A stretch of DNA of 64,000 bases. It comes from Mesorhizobium sophorae. Its GTDB lineage: Bacteria > Pseudomonadota > Alphaproteobacteria > Rhizobiales > Rhizobiaceae. The notes below the pieces were generated by a model that was not told the DNA's origin, searched no databases, and saw only the letters and a program-made list of their open reading frames with translations. Position numbers and translations under genes: made by a program. The stretch covers positions 930,001 to 994,000 of the forward strand of contig NZ_NNRI01000007.1 in NCBI RefSeq assembly GCF_002270415.1, read 5' to 3'. Below are positions 1 through 8,910 of the stretch, in pieces; position 1 is the stretch's first letter, and each line of letters opens with the position of its first letter.

Positions 1-261
1 CCGTTTGACCGTTCCATTTCACAATCCAGGCAGCGGTTGCACCCTGCACCCGAAGCTTCAAATTGATTTCGCCCGTGTCGGCGAAGATGAGCGAGCCGGA
101 CGTTCCATACGTCCGCGCCTCCGCCGCCTTCCGTGCTTCCTTGATGTGTTTCGCCCCTATGCGAACGCGTTCCGTTGGCATGCTGTCGCCCCTGCCTTGT
201 TTCGATACAAAAGGCTCTAGACCAAGTGCCAGACCAAGTAAATCTTCTTCGGGAATAGCAT
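1..261 (-). CDS. Probable tyrosine integrase, N-terminal part (runs off left edge)
   Basis: An open minus-strand frame enters from the left edge and begins at an ATG at 261; a second in-frame ATG lies at 181. The visible 87 residues include a basic helical start (RVRIGAKHIKEARKA) and then a beta-rich stretch with INLKLRVQG and WIVKWNGQT, the pattern of the arm-DNA-binding N-terminal domain of phage-type integrases. The catalytic domain would lie outside the window, so the family call rests on pattern and context only. The start codon is 128 bp from a truncated tRNA-Arg 3' end, the usual neighbourhood of an integrase, and the gene points away from it into the presumed element. Which ATG is used is unclear; no strong Shine-Dalgarno was found for either. 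It could also be an unrelated hypothetical protein. Confidence 0.55.
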
Positions 262-388
262 TGCCGGGTTCAGTTTTTGGCGACGTCAAATCTCAAATTC
301 AGGTTAATACATTGATTTTTTGACGATTATCGCCTCATTTTCGAAACATCGGGCGGCAACCGATCAGATGTGAATTTCGCCATGACAC

Positions 389-435
389 GACTACGAATCT
401 GGGGGTCAGGAGTTCGAATCTCTTCGGGCGCGCCA
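389..435 (+). other. 3' fragment of tRNA-Arg(ACG), putative attachment site
   Basis: The sequence carries an ACG anticodon loop (CTACGAA), a variable region, a complete T arm (AGGAG-TTCGAAT-CTCTT), the 3' acceptor strand CGGGCGC, discriminator G and CCA. The 5' half is missing: the bases before the anticodon loop do not pair properly with the 3' anticodon stem and no D arm or GCGCCCG acceptor strand is present. A tRNA 3' end without its 5' half beside an integrase-like gene is the classic product of site-specific integration (attR or a relic of it). Confidence 0.75.
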
Positions 436-453
436 TTTCCGGTACAATGCCTC

Positions 454-1478
454 ATGGCTCCCTTTAAGCAATCCAGCTTCACCGCAACCGGCATAAAGTC
501 GCTGTGTTGGCGCGGCGATGAACTCATCGATTGGGTTGGTGGCGGCCGTGCCTTCGCAGCCGATGGCACCGAGCGGCCATCGACCGTAAGGTATGGCTAC
601 CGTTTCGACGCCGCGACGGCATCGCCGGATGGCCGCTTTGCCGTGATCTACGAAAGGCTGGGAACGAAAGGGCTTCTGCTTTGTGACGGACGGGTTCTTC
701 GTGAGCTTGATCGCAGCTTCTACCATGCGGACGCGTACGAATATCCCGTTGCCCTGTTCAGTGGCTCCGACGGCCGCGTCCTGCTCGCGCATCGCCCCCG
801 AGACTATTGCCGCATCGACCTGGAGGACGCCGAAACCGGTCGATTGCTCACGGAATCGCTAGACCGCAAGCCGTCTGATTTTTTCCATTCACGCTTGGCA
901 TTGAGCCCCAATGGAAAGCGGCTGCTTAGCGCCGGTTGGGTTTGGCATCGTTAGGTCTCGTGGTGTCCTTCGACGTGGCGCAGGCCCTTGTAGATCCGCG
1001 TCACCTTGATGAGGGCCAGGATCTTCCCACGTCGCCGAATTCAGGGTTGGTTGAAGAGAGTTCGGCCTGCTGGCTCGACGATGACCGCATCGCAGTTGCG
1101 ACCTCGACCCAACCCAAAGCCGAACCCGAGGACGACGAACCACGCGCTGGGCTGGCTGTCTACGATGCGGTTCAACGAATCCGCCTTCAGGCATTCCAGC
1201 TGGAGGAGCCTGCTGGAACAATCCTAGCGCTCGGGAAACACTTTGTTCTTTCGCTCTATCGGCATCCAAAGCTGATCGATCTTTCGACCGGCAAGATCGT
1301 CCACGTGTGGACTGAGTTGCAGTCAGGCCTTCAGGACGGCAGCATTATGTGGGGTCTCGATGGTGATGCGATACCGCCGCCCATGGCCTTCGATCCTGCA
1401 ACCAAGCGGTTCGCAATCGTGAACGGCGAGACCGTCTCTCTGATCGAATTCGATGGTTCTGTAGTCGGTAACGGGTAG
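454..1478 (+). pseudogene. Frameshifted WD40/beta-propeller-like hypothetical protein
   Basis: Two overlapping plus frames together read as one protein of about 340 residues. The first runs from ATG 454 to a TAG shortly after 945; the second continues the sense from about 945 to 1478. At the junction the first frame ends GWVWHR-stop while the other reads LGLVVSFDVAQ, so one missing base near 945-951 explains the break. The product has short blade-like repeats (TASPDGRFAVIYE, LALSPNGKRLLSA, MAFDPATKRFAIVNG) like WD40-type quinoprotein folds; no known family is recognised. The ATG is only 18 bp after the tRNA fragment and lacks a clear Shine-Dalgarno, so the 5' end may itself have been cut or re-joined by integration. 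A sequencing error cannot be excluded. Confidence 0.6.
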
Positions 1479-1673
1479 CTGTCCATCGAAAACGGACTGC
1501 TGTGTCAGGCTGCGGCTCGGATTGGCCGGTCTCTTTTGACCATTTCTGCGGACCCGAACGTCGAGCCCGGCTTATAGAGGCATTCACGCCGGGCAACCCT
1601 GGTCACGCATCGTCGATCACTTGACCTTCCGGTACCAACATCGGAGCGAGGTCGATCGACTTCTTGCTTCTGC

Positions 1674-1886
1674 CTATTGCCTGCGACGCCTGGTTGACGA
1701 GGCAAGATAACCAAGAGCAACCGCCACAACGGCGACCGCGATACCGGCGCTGATCACGCCTGCCGGCGTTATCCTGGCACTGCCTTGCAAGATAACATGC
1801 TTGCCCAAACGCAGATCGAAAACGGACTTGATTTCCTCAGGGTGCTGGGGGGCCGCGGGCGAAGGTTCTTCTTGAACACCTGACAT
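1674..1886 (-). CDS. Small single-pass membrane protein, copy A
   Basis: Seventy residues from ATG 1886, preceded by GGAGG at good spacing; the longer frame upstream has no ribosome site. An acidic, proline-rich N-terminus is followed by a conserved segment (EEIKSVFDLRLGKHV, GSARITPAGVISAG), one hydrophobic helix (residues about 46-62) and a basic tail ending SSTRRRRQ, predicting a one-pass inner-membrane peptide with the arginine tail in the cytoplasm. A close paralogue lies at 13320-13532 with the same tail. Function unknown. Confidence 0.6.
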   Translation of the reverse strand: MSGVQEEPSPAAPQHPEEIKSVFDLRLGKHVILQGSARITPAGVISAGIAVAVVAVALGYLASSTRRRRQ

Positions 1887-2024
1887 TTGAGCCTCCGGTT
1901 TGAATGTGTCGCCGCTCGTACGGCGGCCGGCGACTGGCACACTGATACTTGCCACGCCGAGTGCGTTTGGTGGTGAGTTGTATGAATTGATGGGCGCTAA
2001 AATAACATAGCAGTACCCAGTTTC

Positions 2025-2042
2025 ATCTCCTCCGGCGCGCCA
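2025..2042 (+). repeat. tRNA-Arg 3'-end-like direct repeat 2
   Basis: ATCTCCTCCGGCGCGCCA matches the last 18 bases of the tRNA-Arg fragment at 418-435 at 16 of 18 positions, including the complete GGCGCGCCA end, in the same orientation. It is a possible relic attachment site. The rest of the 301-bp gap 1887-2187 holds only the tail of the duplicated block and no recognisable gene. Confidence 0.5.
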
Positions 2043-2187
2043 TTACACCACCACCCCAGAGCAACACTGGGCACTCGGGGTCCGCGATCGACCCTCAGCG
2101 GCCATTCACCTTCGTGGCTTGGTCCTCGCGAGAGGAGGAAGCCGCCTGCCGGATGATCGCTCAGAGTCCGCACACTGAATCGGGACG

Positions 2188-3435
2188 TCAGAGGCAGGTG
2201 TCTGCTAAACGACTCTGGATATCCTCGACCAACAGGGCTGCTTCTTGCGCGATTGCCAATATTGTGCCCGACCGTCGCGAGATCGCGAAAGGCAGGCCGG
2301 CAAAATACACGCCAGGGGCGCCCGCGAACACGCCCTCGTGCAATGGTTGCCCTTGGGCATCGAGCACATTGGGAACGCGCACCCACCCGAAATCCCCTCT
2401 GAACCCGGTGCACCAGATCACCGTTGTGATCCCCCGCGCGGCGAGGTCAATTGATCGGACTGGTGGATTCGGCAGAAGCGCGCCAATCACCTCCGCCGGG
2501 TCCGGCTCAGCCCTCGGGGCATCGATCCCGTTGCGCGCGATGTACTCGTCGATATGGCTTCGAATTCTAGCGGAGCCCTCGTCTGCATAGCGAACATGCT
2601 CCTCTGCATCGTCGCTGAACGAGAGGCGGCCGTTGTCGACGCCGGTGAGGCGACCCAGCAAGACAACGCCTTGCGCACTGAGGGACTGCAGGCTGATCGT
2701 ATGGAGCGCACCTGTCAGCGGCCTTCCAGGGATGGGTCCCTGCTGAAGTATTTCGCTGCGCGTCACATCTATCAGTCCGCTAAGAACCATCCAGACGCTG
2801 ATGTGACTGCCTCGGTACATTCGGGGCAGTCGGCCGACCCGGCTCGTTGCAAGAAAGACAGTTCGCCCCGCCTGGACCAAGTCCTCGGCTATTTGGCCGC
2901 CCGACTGGGCGCTACCGACCACCAGCACGGCTCCGCTGTCGAGACGAGATGCGTTGCGGTAGGCCGATGCATCAATCTGTTGGACTTCCGGCGGCAGCAA
3001 CGCAGAAAAAGGCGGGCGCGCCGGGCAATTCTGGTTACTGCTTGCGATCACCACAGTCCTCGCCCACAAGGGGCCGTCCGGAAGGGCCAGCCGATACAGG
3101 CCGCCGCTCGCAACAAGTTCCGTCACCGGCGTGCCGGTTTCCACCGGGAGGCCATACCGGACTGCATAGTCCTCCAACAGCGTAACAAACTCACCGCTTG
3201 TCATTGCACCGTCGGGATCGGGCCCAACATAGGTATCCCCTGGCATGACCGTTTGGCTGTTAGGTGTGTTTACCCGAAAGGAGTCCCAGCGCTGGGTCCG
3301 CCAGGTCTCACCGATGCGACCTCGCTCCAACACTCTATGACGCAAGCCGCGCTGCGTCAGCGCATGACTGACGCCTAGACCCGCCCAACCGGCACCGATG
3401 ACGGCGGCATCAAGAATGTCCGTTCCGCTCGTCAT
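2188..3435 (-). CDS. FAD-dependent, flavin-monooxygenase-like oxidoreductase
   Basis: The protein begins at ATG 3435 behind GAGGGGG and has 415 residues. The N-terminus has a Rossmann FAD-binding motif (AAVIGAGWAGLGVSHAL), followed by an ERGRIGETWR segment and a second nucleotide motif (VLVVGSAQSGGQIAEDL, about residues 165-181) expected to bind NADPH. This two-dinucleotide layout is typical of class B flavoprotein monooxygenases and the related 'flavoprotein involved in K+ transport' group. The C-terminal TVIWCTGFRGDFGWV and GVYFAGLPF segments also fit that group. Substrate is unknown; no partner gene sits beside it. Confidence 0.85.
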   Translation of the reverse strand: MTSGTDILDAAVIGAGWAGLGVSHALTQRGLRHRVLERGRIGETWRTQRWDSFRVNTPNSQTVMPGDTYVGPDPDGAMTSGEFVTLLEDYAVRYGLPVETGTPVTELVASGGLYRLALPDGPLWARTVVIASSNQNCPARPPFSALLPPEVQQIDASAYRNASRLDSGAVLVVGSAQSGGQIAEDLVQAGRTVFLATSRVGRLPRMYRGSHISVWMVLSGLIDVTRSEILQQGPIPGRPLTGALHTISLQSLSAQGVVLLGRLTGVDNGRLSFSDDAEEHVRYADEGSARIRSHIDEYIARNGIDAPRAEPDPAEVIGALLPNPPVRSIDLAARGITTVIWCTGFRGDFGWVRVPNVLDAQGQPLHEGVFAGAPGVYFAGLPFAISRRSGTILAIAQEAALLVEDIQSRLADTCL

Positions 3436-3925
3436 TGGGCCCCCTCTGATTGTCACCCTATTGTACTTTGTCAGATTAGCAAATGGCCTGCTTTCTAGTG
3501 CTGCTTGCTCTCACGCGACAAGATCGAACACGGCAACACTTAGCGAGGCGATGACTAAGATGTCGCGTCTCGTGCAAGCCGCGCCTCTGAGAACGCCTGT
3601 CAACCGAACGTCCGCCATTGGCGCAGAGCTGCGGGTGAGTTCGATCGAGCTCGCGAGTTCCCTAGGGAAAAGCGCAGGTCGCGTCGTGACGCAAGTGGTG
3701 CCGCCGAGACGGAACGCGCTCGCTCGCGGGGCTGTCACGGTCTCTCGAAGCGATACCGTACCGAGCCGCTCCGCACGACCCGGAAGGATGCCGAGCCACC
3801 ATCGCTTCGGCGACCGCTTTCCTCAACGCCGTCGCCGCCATGGTTCCCATTCGCCGCATCGCGAGAAGTAATGCGTGTTCGGGACGGACTCTCACTTCCA
3901 TCCGTCTGAAGCGTCATCAGAGAGT
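3436..3925. other. 490-bp gap without a convincing gene
   Basis: Short minus frames exist (for example 3511-3738 and 3662-3901) but they overlap one another, lack ribosome sites and show no recognisable family. The stretch may hold decayed coding sequence. No structured RNA or repeat was seen. Confidence 0.4.
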
Positions 3926-4420
3926 TTAGCTTGCGCATTCGCGTAGCAAGGTTGTGATTTTCGCATCAAGATCGCGGGCGACAGCGAGAGCCTCCAAACT
4001 GCCATAAGAGAGCAGATAACTCTCCATTTTGTCATAGGAGACATGCACGCCATCGGGACGTTGATCAAGAAGGACTGTGACTGGGGCGTAGGATCCAGCA
4101 TCGGGAACGTGCTTGACCATTTCTTTCATGATAAGTGGATTGCCCACCAAAAACCGCATGCTCTTAGGAGTGTCGCGTCCAGTCTCGCGGCGCAGAATGG
4201 CGCCCAAGTCGAATTCCGCGAAGAGCATGAGACCTGTGCGGCCTTGGCCGTTTTGCACAACACGCTCCAAATCCGAGAAGGAATTTGCAGCCCTCGTCTC
4301 CTTGAAAAATTCGACCATGTCAGGTTGCCCGACCGCTGACTTGAGCGCGGCCACAACGGCGTCGAATGGTTTGGAACACGTCAGGCTGAAACGCTCAACC
4401 TCGACCTTTGCGATTGTCAT
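3926..4420 (-). CDS. DUF302-family protein
   Basis: Start ATG 4420 is chosen because GGAG precedes it; product 164 residues. The protein carries the DUF302 fold, seen in VERFSLTCSKPFDAVVAALK at the start, then GLMLFAEFDLGAIL and MRFLVGNPLIMKEMVKHVPDAGSYAPVTVLLDQ. DUF302 proteins are small cytoplasmic alpha/beta proteins of uncertain function. It reads the same way as the two alpha/beta hydrolase genes upstream (gap of 68 bp to the first) and probably shares their transcript. Confidence 0.8.
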   Translation of the reverse strand: MTIAKVEVERFSLTCSKPFDAVVAALKSAVGQPDMVEFFKETRAANSFSDLERVVQNGQGRTGLMLFAEFDLGAILRRETGRDTPKSMRFLVGNPLIMKEMVKHVPDAGSYAPVTVLLDQRPDGVHVSYDKMESYLLSYGSLEALAVARDLDAKITTLLRECAS

Positions 4421-4488
4421 TTCTTTCTCCGCAACAGCTCTCAGGAACAAAGGCGCGACCGATCGCGCCGGGATTATGCAACCGCCGA

Positions 4489-5349
4489 TCACGCTTCCAG
4501 GAAGGTCCGGACGTGGCTGACGAACAATTCGGGGTACTGAAACAGCGCGCCATGGCCGGAATCGGGATAGAGGACCAGCTGGGCGTTGCTTAGAGCCTTG
4601 AACATTGCGTAGGCGTTGTCCGCCGGCAGCATGGTGTCGTGGCTGCCGCTGACCACAAGGACGGGCTGGCGGATGGCGCGCAGAATGGCGTGCTCGGGAT
4701 CAGGTGTGGCGCACCAAGTAATAAGCGCCTTGGCCTGCGGATCCGTCACCGCGCCGCCGTTATCGGTGTCCCGATCTTCCTTACGTACCTTCGCCCGCTT
4801 CAGGAACGCCAGGCCGGCCGACTGGCTGGCCGACGACTTCGTAAAGAATAGCGGCAGGCGGAGGTCCGGCGCCTCGGTTTGGGAGAACGCATCCTGGAGA
4901 ACCGTCAACAGGTGTTCCTCTCCGCCTTTCGGCGCGGTGCCGACGAGGATCAGCTTGCGGACCAGCCGTCCGTGCTCGGCAGCGATCTGCTGGGCGACGA
5001 AGCCGCCGAGGGAAAAGCCCAGAAGGTCGACTTCGGAGAGGCCGAGCAGTTTGATAAAAGCGACCGCGTCTCGGGCCATCGCCGCGATATTGTCGGGCGT
5101 TTGGCCTGTCGAGCGGCCGACCCCGGCGTTATCGAAAACGATCACCGGTCGATCGGCGGCCAGAACATTCACGACGGCGGGGTCCCACGCGTCGATGTTG
5201 CCCGAGAAATGCTGCAGGAGAACCAGCGCGGTTCCGGTCGATGGGCCGAGACGGCGATAGGCGAAGCGGATTCCGCTGCCTTCGATGTAACGGGTGGGCG
5301 CCGTTTCCAGCGTGGCGGCGTCCTGGCTCGCGGTGTCGAACTCAGTCAT
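4489..5349 (-). CDS. Alpha/beta hydrolase (286 aa)
   Basis: Start ATG 5349 follows GGAGGA; the longer frame upstream is without support. The nucleophile elbow GFSLGG (Ser113), a candidate acid in SGSHDTMLP and a C-terminal GHGALFQYPE histidine make up the Ser-Asp-His triad. VLLQHFSGNIDAWDP near residue 45 supplies the oxyanion region. No signal peptide, so cytoplasmic. The closest type is the haloperoxidase/esterase-like hydrolase group often found beside AraC regulators. It lies in a minus-strand run with another hydrolase (143-bp gap) and DUF302. Confidence 0.85.
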   Translation of the reverse strand: MTEFDTASQDAATLETAPTRYIEGSGIRFAYRRLGPSTGTALVLLQHFSGNIDAWDPAVVNVLAADRPVIVFDNAGVGRSTGQTPDNIAAMARDAVAFIKLLGLSEVDLLGFSLGGFVAQQIAAEHGRLVRKLILVGTAPKGGEEHLLTVLQDAFSQTEAPDLRLPLFFTKSSASQSAGLAFLKRAKVRKEDRDTDNGGAVTDPQAKALITWCATPDPEHAILRAIRQPVLVVSGSHDTMLPADNAYAMFKALSNAQLVLYPDSGHGALFQYPELFVSHVRTFLEA

Positions 5350-5492
5350 GTCATCCTCCGGATGCTTGGCAAATAATCGAGTGGGATTAGCTGGTGCGGT
5401 TTTGGCTAGGTCTGAGCCGCTCGCGGTCCAAGGCATTCCGTAGTCCGCCGAGCACGCGTGCTCCCGGCACGAAAGTGCCGGGAGCGGTATCG

Positions 5493-6263
5493 TCACTTCA
5501 CGAGTGCGGCCTTTTCAATCACGGCGGCGACTTCCTTCGCGTGGACGACGAGAGAGGCGTGGCTGCCGGCGACCTCCGTCGTCTGGGCCTTCATCCTGTC
5601 GGCGAACATCTTCTGGACCTCGGGTGCGATGACCTTGTCCTTCGTGCTGATCACATAGAACGTCGGCTTGTCGCGCCAAGCTGCCTTATCGACGGGAGCC
5701 TCGAACGCCGTGTGGTTCAACGGGAGCTGATGGTTTGCCAAGGATTCGGCGATCTCCGGAGGAAGGTCAGCCGCGACTGCCGAAGGAAACACTTTGGGAT
5801 CGATGTAGAGGTTGCCCTGTTCGTCGGGATGGATCGCCGCGGCGCCCTCGGTTGCCGGACCGCTCTTGGATAAGCTCGCCAGAGATTCCCCCACGTCGGG
5901 TGCGAATGCGGAGACGTAGACGAGCGCCGAGACGTTTGGATCGTCGCCTGCTTGGGTGATGACCACACCGCCCCAAGAGTGGCCAACGAGAACGGTCTTG
6001 CCGTTCTGTTTCGCGAGCGCCTGTTTGGTGGCATCGACGTCCGCTGCGAGGGAGGTGAGCGGGTTTTCGACGAGCGTTACGTTGTAGCCCTTCTTCGTCA
6101 GGATATCGGCAACCGGCTTCCAGCTCGTCTGGTCGACGAAAGCGCCATGGACGAGCACGATATTGTGAGCCGCGCCCTTGGGCAGTTGAGCTGATTGGGC
6201 GGGGGCGGCAAGTGTTGCTCCGGCCATGAGGACGGTGGCGACTGAGAGTAGAAGATTTCGCAT
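5493..6263 (-). CDS. Secreted alpha/beta hydrolase (256 aa)
   Basis: ATG 6263 has AGGAG upstream. Residues 1-25 form a Sec signal peptide (MRNLLLSVATVLMAGATLAA, cut after PAQSA), so the enzyme is periplasmic. IVLVHGAFVDQTSWKPV is the oxyanion region, GHSWGG (Ser96) the nucleophile elbow, and AGSHASLV near the end has the catalytic histidine. This layout matches small esterases of the pyrethroid-hydrolase/methylesterase-like group. It is transcribed away from the AraC gene at 6473 across a 209-bp intergenic region, suggesting regulation by that protein. Confidence 0.85.
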   Translation of the reverse strand: MRNLLLSVATVLMAGATLAAPAQSAQLPKGAAHNIVLVHGAFVDQTSWKPVADILTKKGYNVTLVENPLTSLAADVDATKQALAKQNGKTVLVGHSWGGVVITQAGDDPNVSALVYVSAFAPDVGESLASLSKSGPATEGAAAIHPDEQGNLYIDPKVFPSAVAADLPPEIAESLANHQLPLNHTAFEAPVDKAAWRDKPTFYVISTKDKVIAPEVQKMFADRMKAQTTEVAGSHASLVVHAKEVAAVIEKAALVK

Positions 6264-6472
6264 TGATTGCTCCTGTTGAGATGACGGACGACGCGGGTCC
6301 GGGGCAGGCGTGTCGGCAAAAGTCGTGGTTCTCCCATCTGCCATTTGCGCAATGGTTTGCCGCGCGACCTGTTGGCTCGACTTGAGATCAGGTAGTACAT
6401 GGAGTATTCGGACGTTAGGCATCAATCGTCCGAATATTGTGTCTGACCGTCCGTCGTATTAACATCGGGAGG

Positions 6473-7435
6473 ATGGACATCCTCGCCCAAGTGCTCGATC
6501 GCATTCGCCTCGGTGGGACTCTGCTCTTCCACTTCGAGCTCGGCCATCCGTGGAATCTGGCATTGCCAGCGCGCCCCTACGCCCTGTTCCATTATCTCAG
6601 TCGCGGCTCAGCTACCCTCGCGCTCGATGAGGGACGAGAACTCCACATGACTGCGGGCGACTTTGTCGTCGTCACACGCGGCGAGCCTCACCTGATTTAT
6701 TCGGATCGCCGGACGACGCCGTTACCGATTGTGGACCTCGATCGACTGCCCGGACGTCTTGGCGTCGTTCGTCATGGAGGCAACGCGCAGCCGCTCTCGA
6801 CGATGATCTGTGGCAATTTCACTGTGGAGCGGCCCTCGCGCGGCAGCGTGTTGGAATTACTTCCGCCCCTGCTTCTCCTGAAGCCGACGGAAGACGGCGG
6901 ATGGCTCGAGGCGATTCTGCAACGCATGGTGAGCGAGTCGGCGCTTGCGCGTCCCGGCCAAGACGTCGCACTCTCACGACTGACAGAAGTGCTCTTCGTT
7001 GAGGTGTTGCGAAGCTGGATCAAGTCTCTCGATTCCGGAGAAGGCGGGTGGCTGGGGGCGATGGCGGACCCGCACATAGGACCGGCGCTTCAGTTGATTC
7101 ACGAACGGCCGGGCCAACCCTGGACCCTTGGCGACCTAGGGCAACGCGTGGGGCTCGGTCGCTCGGCGTTTTCAGCTCGCTTCACCAACCTCGTCGGCCA
7201 GTCCATGTACCGTTATCTGATCGCACGCCGGATGTCGGAGGCTGCGTTTCTGCTCGAAACAACCGACGAGGCGATTGCAAGGATAGCGACCCGTGTCGGC
7301 TACGAGACCGCGGCCGCGTTTTCGAAGCTGTTCCATAGGCATCATGGCCTATCGCCTGGCCGTTATCGATCAACTCGCCGGCCTGACGGTGGCCGAAGGC
7401 AAGGGGACGTCCTGGAAGCAGAAGTCGCCGATTGA
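6473..7435 (+). CDS. AraC-family transcriptional regulator with cupin domain
   Basis: The N-terminal 150 residues form a cupin-type effector domain (FELGHPWNLALPARPYALFHYL, GDFVVVTRGEPHLI); residues about 210-300 contain the two AraC helix-turn-helix motifs (WTLGDLGQRVGLGRSAFSARF and IATRVGYETAAAFSKLFHRHHG). ATG 6473 abuts a GGGAGG with no spacer, and a TTG at 6437 is in frame, so the exact start is uncertain; ATG 6473 gives the usual N-terminus of the family (MDILAQVLDRIRLGG). Divergent from the secreted hydrolase, which it probably controls. Effector unknown. Confidence 0.88.
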   Translation: MDILAQVLDRIRLGGTLLFHFELGHPWNLALPARPYALFHYLSRGSATLALDEGRELHMTAGDFVVVTRGEPHLIYSDRRTTPLPIVDLDRLPGRLGVVRHGGNAQPLSTMICGNFTVERPSRGSVLELLPPLLLLKPTEDGGWLEAILQRMVSESALARPGQDVALSRLTEVLFVEVLRSWIKSLDSGEGGWLGAMADPHIGPALQLIHERPGQPWTLGDLGQRVGLGRSAFSARFTNLVGQSMYRYLIARRMSEAAFLLETTDEAIARIATRVGYETAAAFSKLFHRHHGLSPGRYRSTRRPDGGRRQGDVLEAEVAD

Positions 7436-7698
7436 CCTCGACCAAGCTGGCTACTGGAAGGTCTAGCGATGGGCGGCGGGGCGCCTCTGGCAAGAGTGTC
7501 CAGTTTTGTTCACAAATGGCGCGCAGAATCCTCACCCCGCCAGTACGCGCAGCCAGCCGAGGTCTCCGCTACAGACGGCCCGGCGCTTGGGTGCATCTGG
7601 TCTCATCCAGGCCGCCAGGCGACCAAAGCCGACTGTTAATCGGCGGCGCTCCTGCGACACGCAAGCCTCCGAGCTGGGTGCGTTGAGGTTGCTCGGAG

Positions 7699-8256
7699 TC
7701 AGCACTCGCGCCGATAGTGCAAAGCGACCGCGCCGCTGCGGAGCGGCTTCGCCGAGACCAGCTCGAGCCGTCGCGCACTGGGCAGCCCGCCCTGGTACAG
7801 GGTCGGGCCGTGGCCAGCGATCCTGGGATGGACGAGGAGCTGATATTCGTCGATCAGATCCAGCCGGTCCAGCTCGGTCGCGAGTTTGCCGCTACCAAGG
7901 AGCACGCCGGCCGGAGTCGCGTCCTTGAGCCTCTGTACACCTGTTCGCAGGTCGTCGGCGATGTGGTGGCTGTTGGCCCACGGGAAGTCCGTTCGCGTCG
8001 ACGACACCACGTACTTCGGTTTGGCGTCCAGCTTGACCGCCCACTCGCGTAACGCCGGCGGCGCCTCCACGTCGCCGCGAGCCACCGCCGGCCAGTAGCT
8101 CTCCATCATCTCGTAGGTGATGCGGCCCCACAGCATCGCCCCGCCCTCGTCCATAAGGCGGGTGAAGAACGCGTGCGTCTCGTCGTCAGCGATTCCCTCC
8201 TCATGATCGACGCAGCCGTCCAGGGTGACGTTTATGCTGAAGGTCAATAGTCCCAT
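7699..8256 (-). CDS. Dihydrofolate-reductase-fold (RibD C-terminal-like) protein
   Basis: A 185-residue protein with the RibD C-terminal/DHFR fold: SINVTLDGCVD at the start, MLWGRITYEMMESYWP around residue 42, PKYVVSSTRTDFPWANS and GVLLGSGKLATELDRLDLIDEYQLLVHP later, all standard for the stand-alone 'dihydrofolate reductase family' group (YyaP/YwjB type). These proteins bind NADPH but their substrate is usually unknown. It stands alone between short intergenic regions. Confidence 0.88.
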   Translation of the reverse strand: MGLLTFSINVTLDGCVDHEEGIADDETHAFFTRLMDEGGAMLWGRITYEMMESYWPAVARGDVEAPPALREWAVKLDAKPKYVVSSTRTDFPWANSHHIADDLRTGVQRLKDATPAGVLLGSGKLATELDRLDLIDEYQLLVHPRIAGHGPTLYQGGLPSARRLELVSAKPLRSGAVALHYRREC

Positions 8257-8502
8257 GCGACGAGCCTAAGCCATCCGCTCGAAAAAACGTAGGGCTATTG
8301 CTCGCGGTTGATGTTCAACTTCCGCCGTGAGAAAGCGTTTCCCACCCGTGATCCGCTACAACCGGGCTCGGGGGCTTTCGTTTCCCCGTGCGAGGTCATC
8401 GATCGGCTCGGATTCCGTCGGCCTTGGCAAGAGTAATAGTCAGCCCACTTGCATCAATGTTTCAGCTCGCCACTTCTTGACAAAAGGGCGGTCGATTTGT
8501 GG

Positions 8503-8910
8503 TCATTGTCCTATTCTCAACATCACCTTGCGCCCGTCGGAAAGGGTTCCCGCTCCTGTGCCAGCTACGGGTTGTCTGCTGGTCAGCGAGAACACGAACC
8601 GGGATGAGAGTTGCCCGCAAACGATCGTCCCTTCTCCATGCGAGAACGTAAGATTGACGATAGCCGTCCCTCGGCATTCGGCCCCGGTATTGGTCTGTCC
8701 GCTAATAGTTCCGCGCCGTGTAATGCTGTTGACGAAAGCCTTCCCGGAAAAGGAGAGCGTTCCATCGGCAGTCTGACCGGAGACTGGTGCGATGATTGTG
8801 AGCAGATTTTGCGCCTGCGCGTAGCCGACAGCCTCTACGGCACCATACGCAATCAACATTGCGGCTAGGATTCGCCTGGTCTCGCCGAGGTCTCCGCAAT
8901 GGTATCTCAA
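8503..8910 (-). CDS. Small secreted hypothetical protein
   Basis: The frame begins at TTG 8910, overlapping the last codons of the LuxR-TolB gene by 4 bp, which suggests translational coupling; an ATG at 8859 is an alternative but would lose the arginines before the hydrophobic stretch. RRILAAMLIAYGAVEAVGYAQA is a plausible signal peptide. The mature part, about 100 residues, has regularly spaced Gly/Thr strands (GTLSFSGKAF, GRKVMLRIGQ) and two cysteines that could form a disulfide. No known family. Confidence 0.6.
   Translation of the reverse strand: MRYHCGDLGETRRILAAMLIAYGAVEAVGYAQAQNLLTIIAPVSGQTADGTLSFSGKAFVNSITRRGTISGQTNTGAECRGTAIVNLTFSHGEGTIVCGQLSSRFVFSLTSRQPVAGTGAGTLSDGRKVMLRIGQ

Larger units (their letters stand above)
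1674..2042. repeat. Duplicated 0.37-kb block, copy A
   Basis: The block matches 13320-13673 along its length: the small membrane-protein gene, its leader, and a tail containing CAGTACC, TTTCATCT and CCGGCGCGCCA. Similarity is strongest in the coding 3' part and in the last 40 bp. The copies are in the same orientation, 11.6 kb apart. Confidence 0.75.

Noticed and set aside
8327..8776. Plus-strand frame of 149 codons
   Set aside because: It covers a gap and then lies antisense to the secreted protein 8503-8910; no ribosome site and no coding character.
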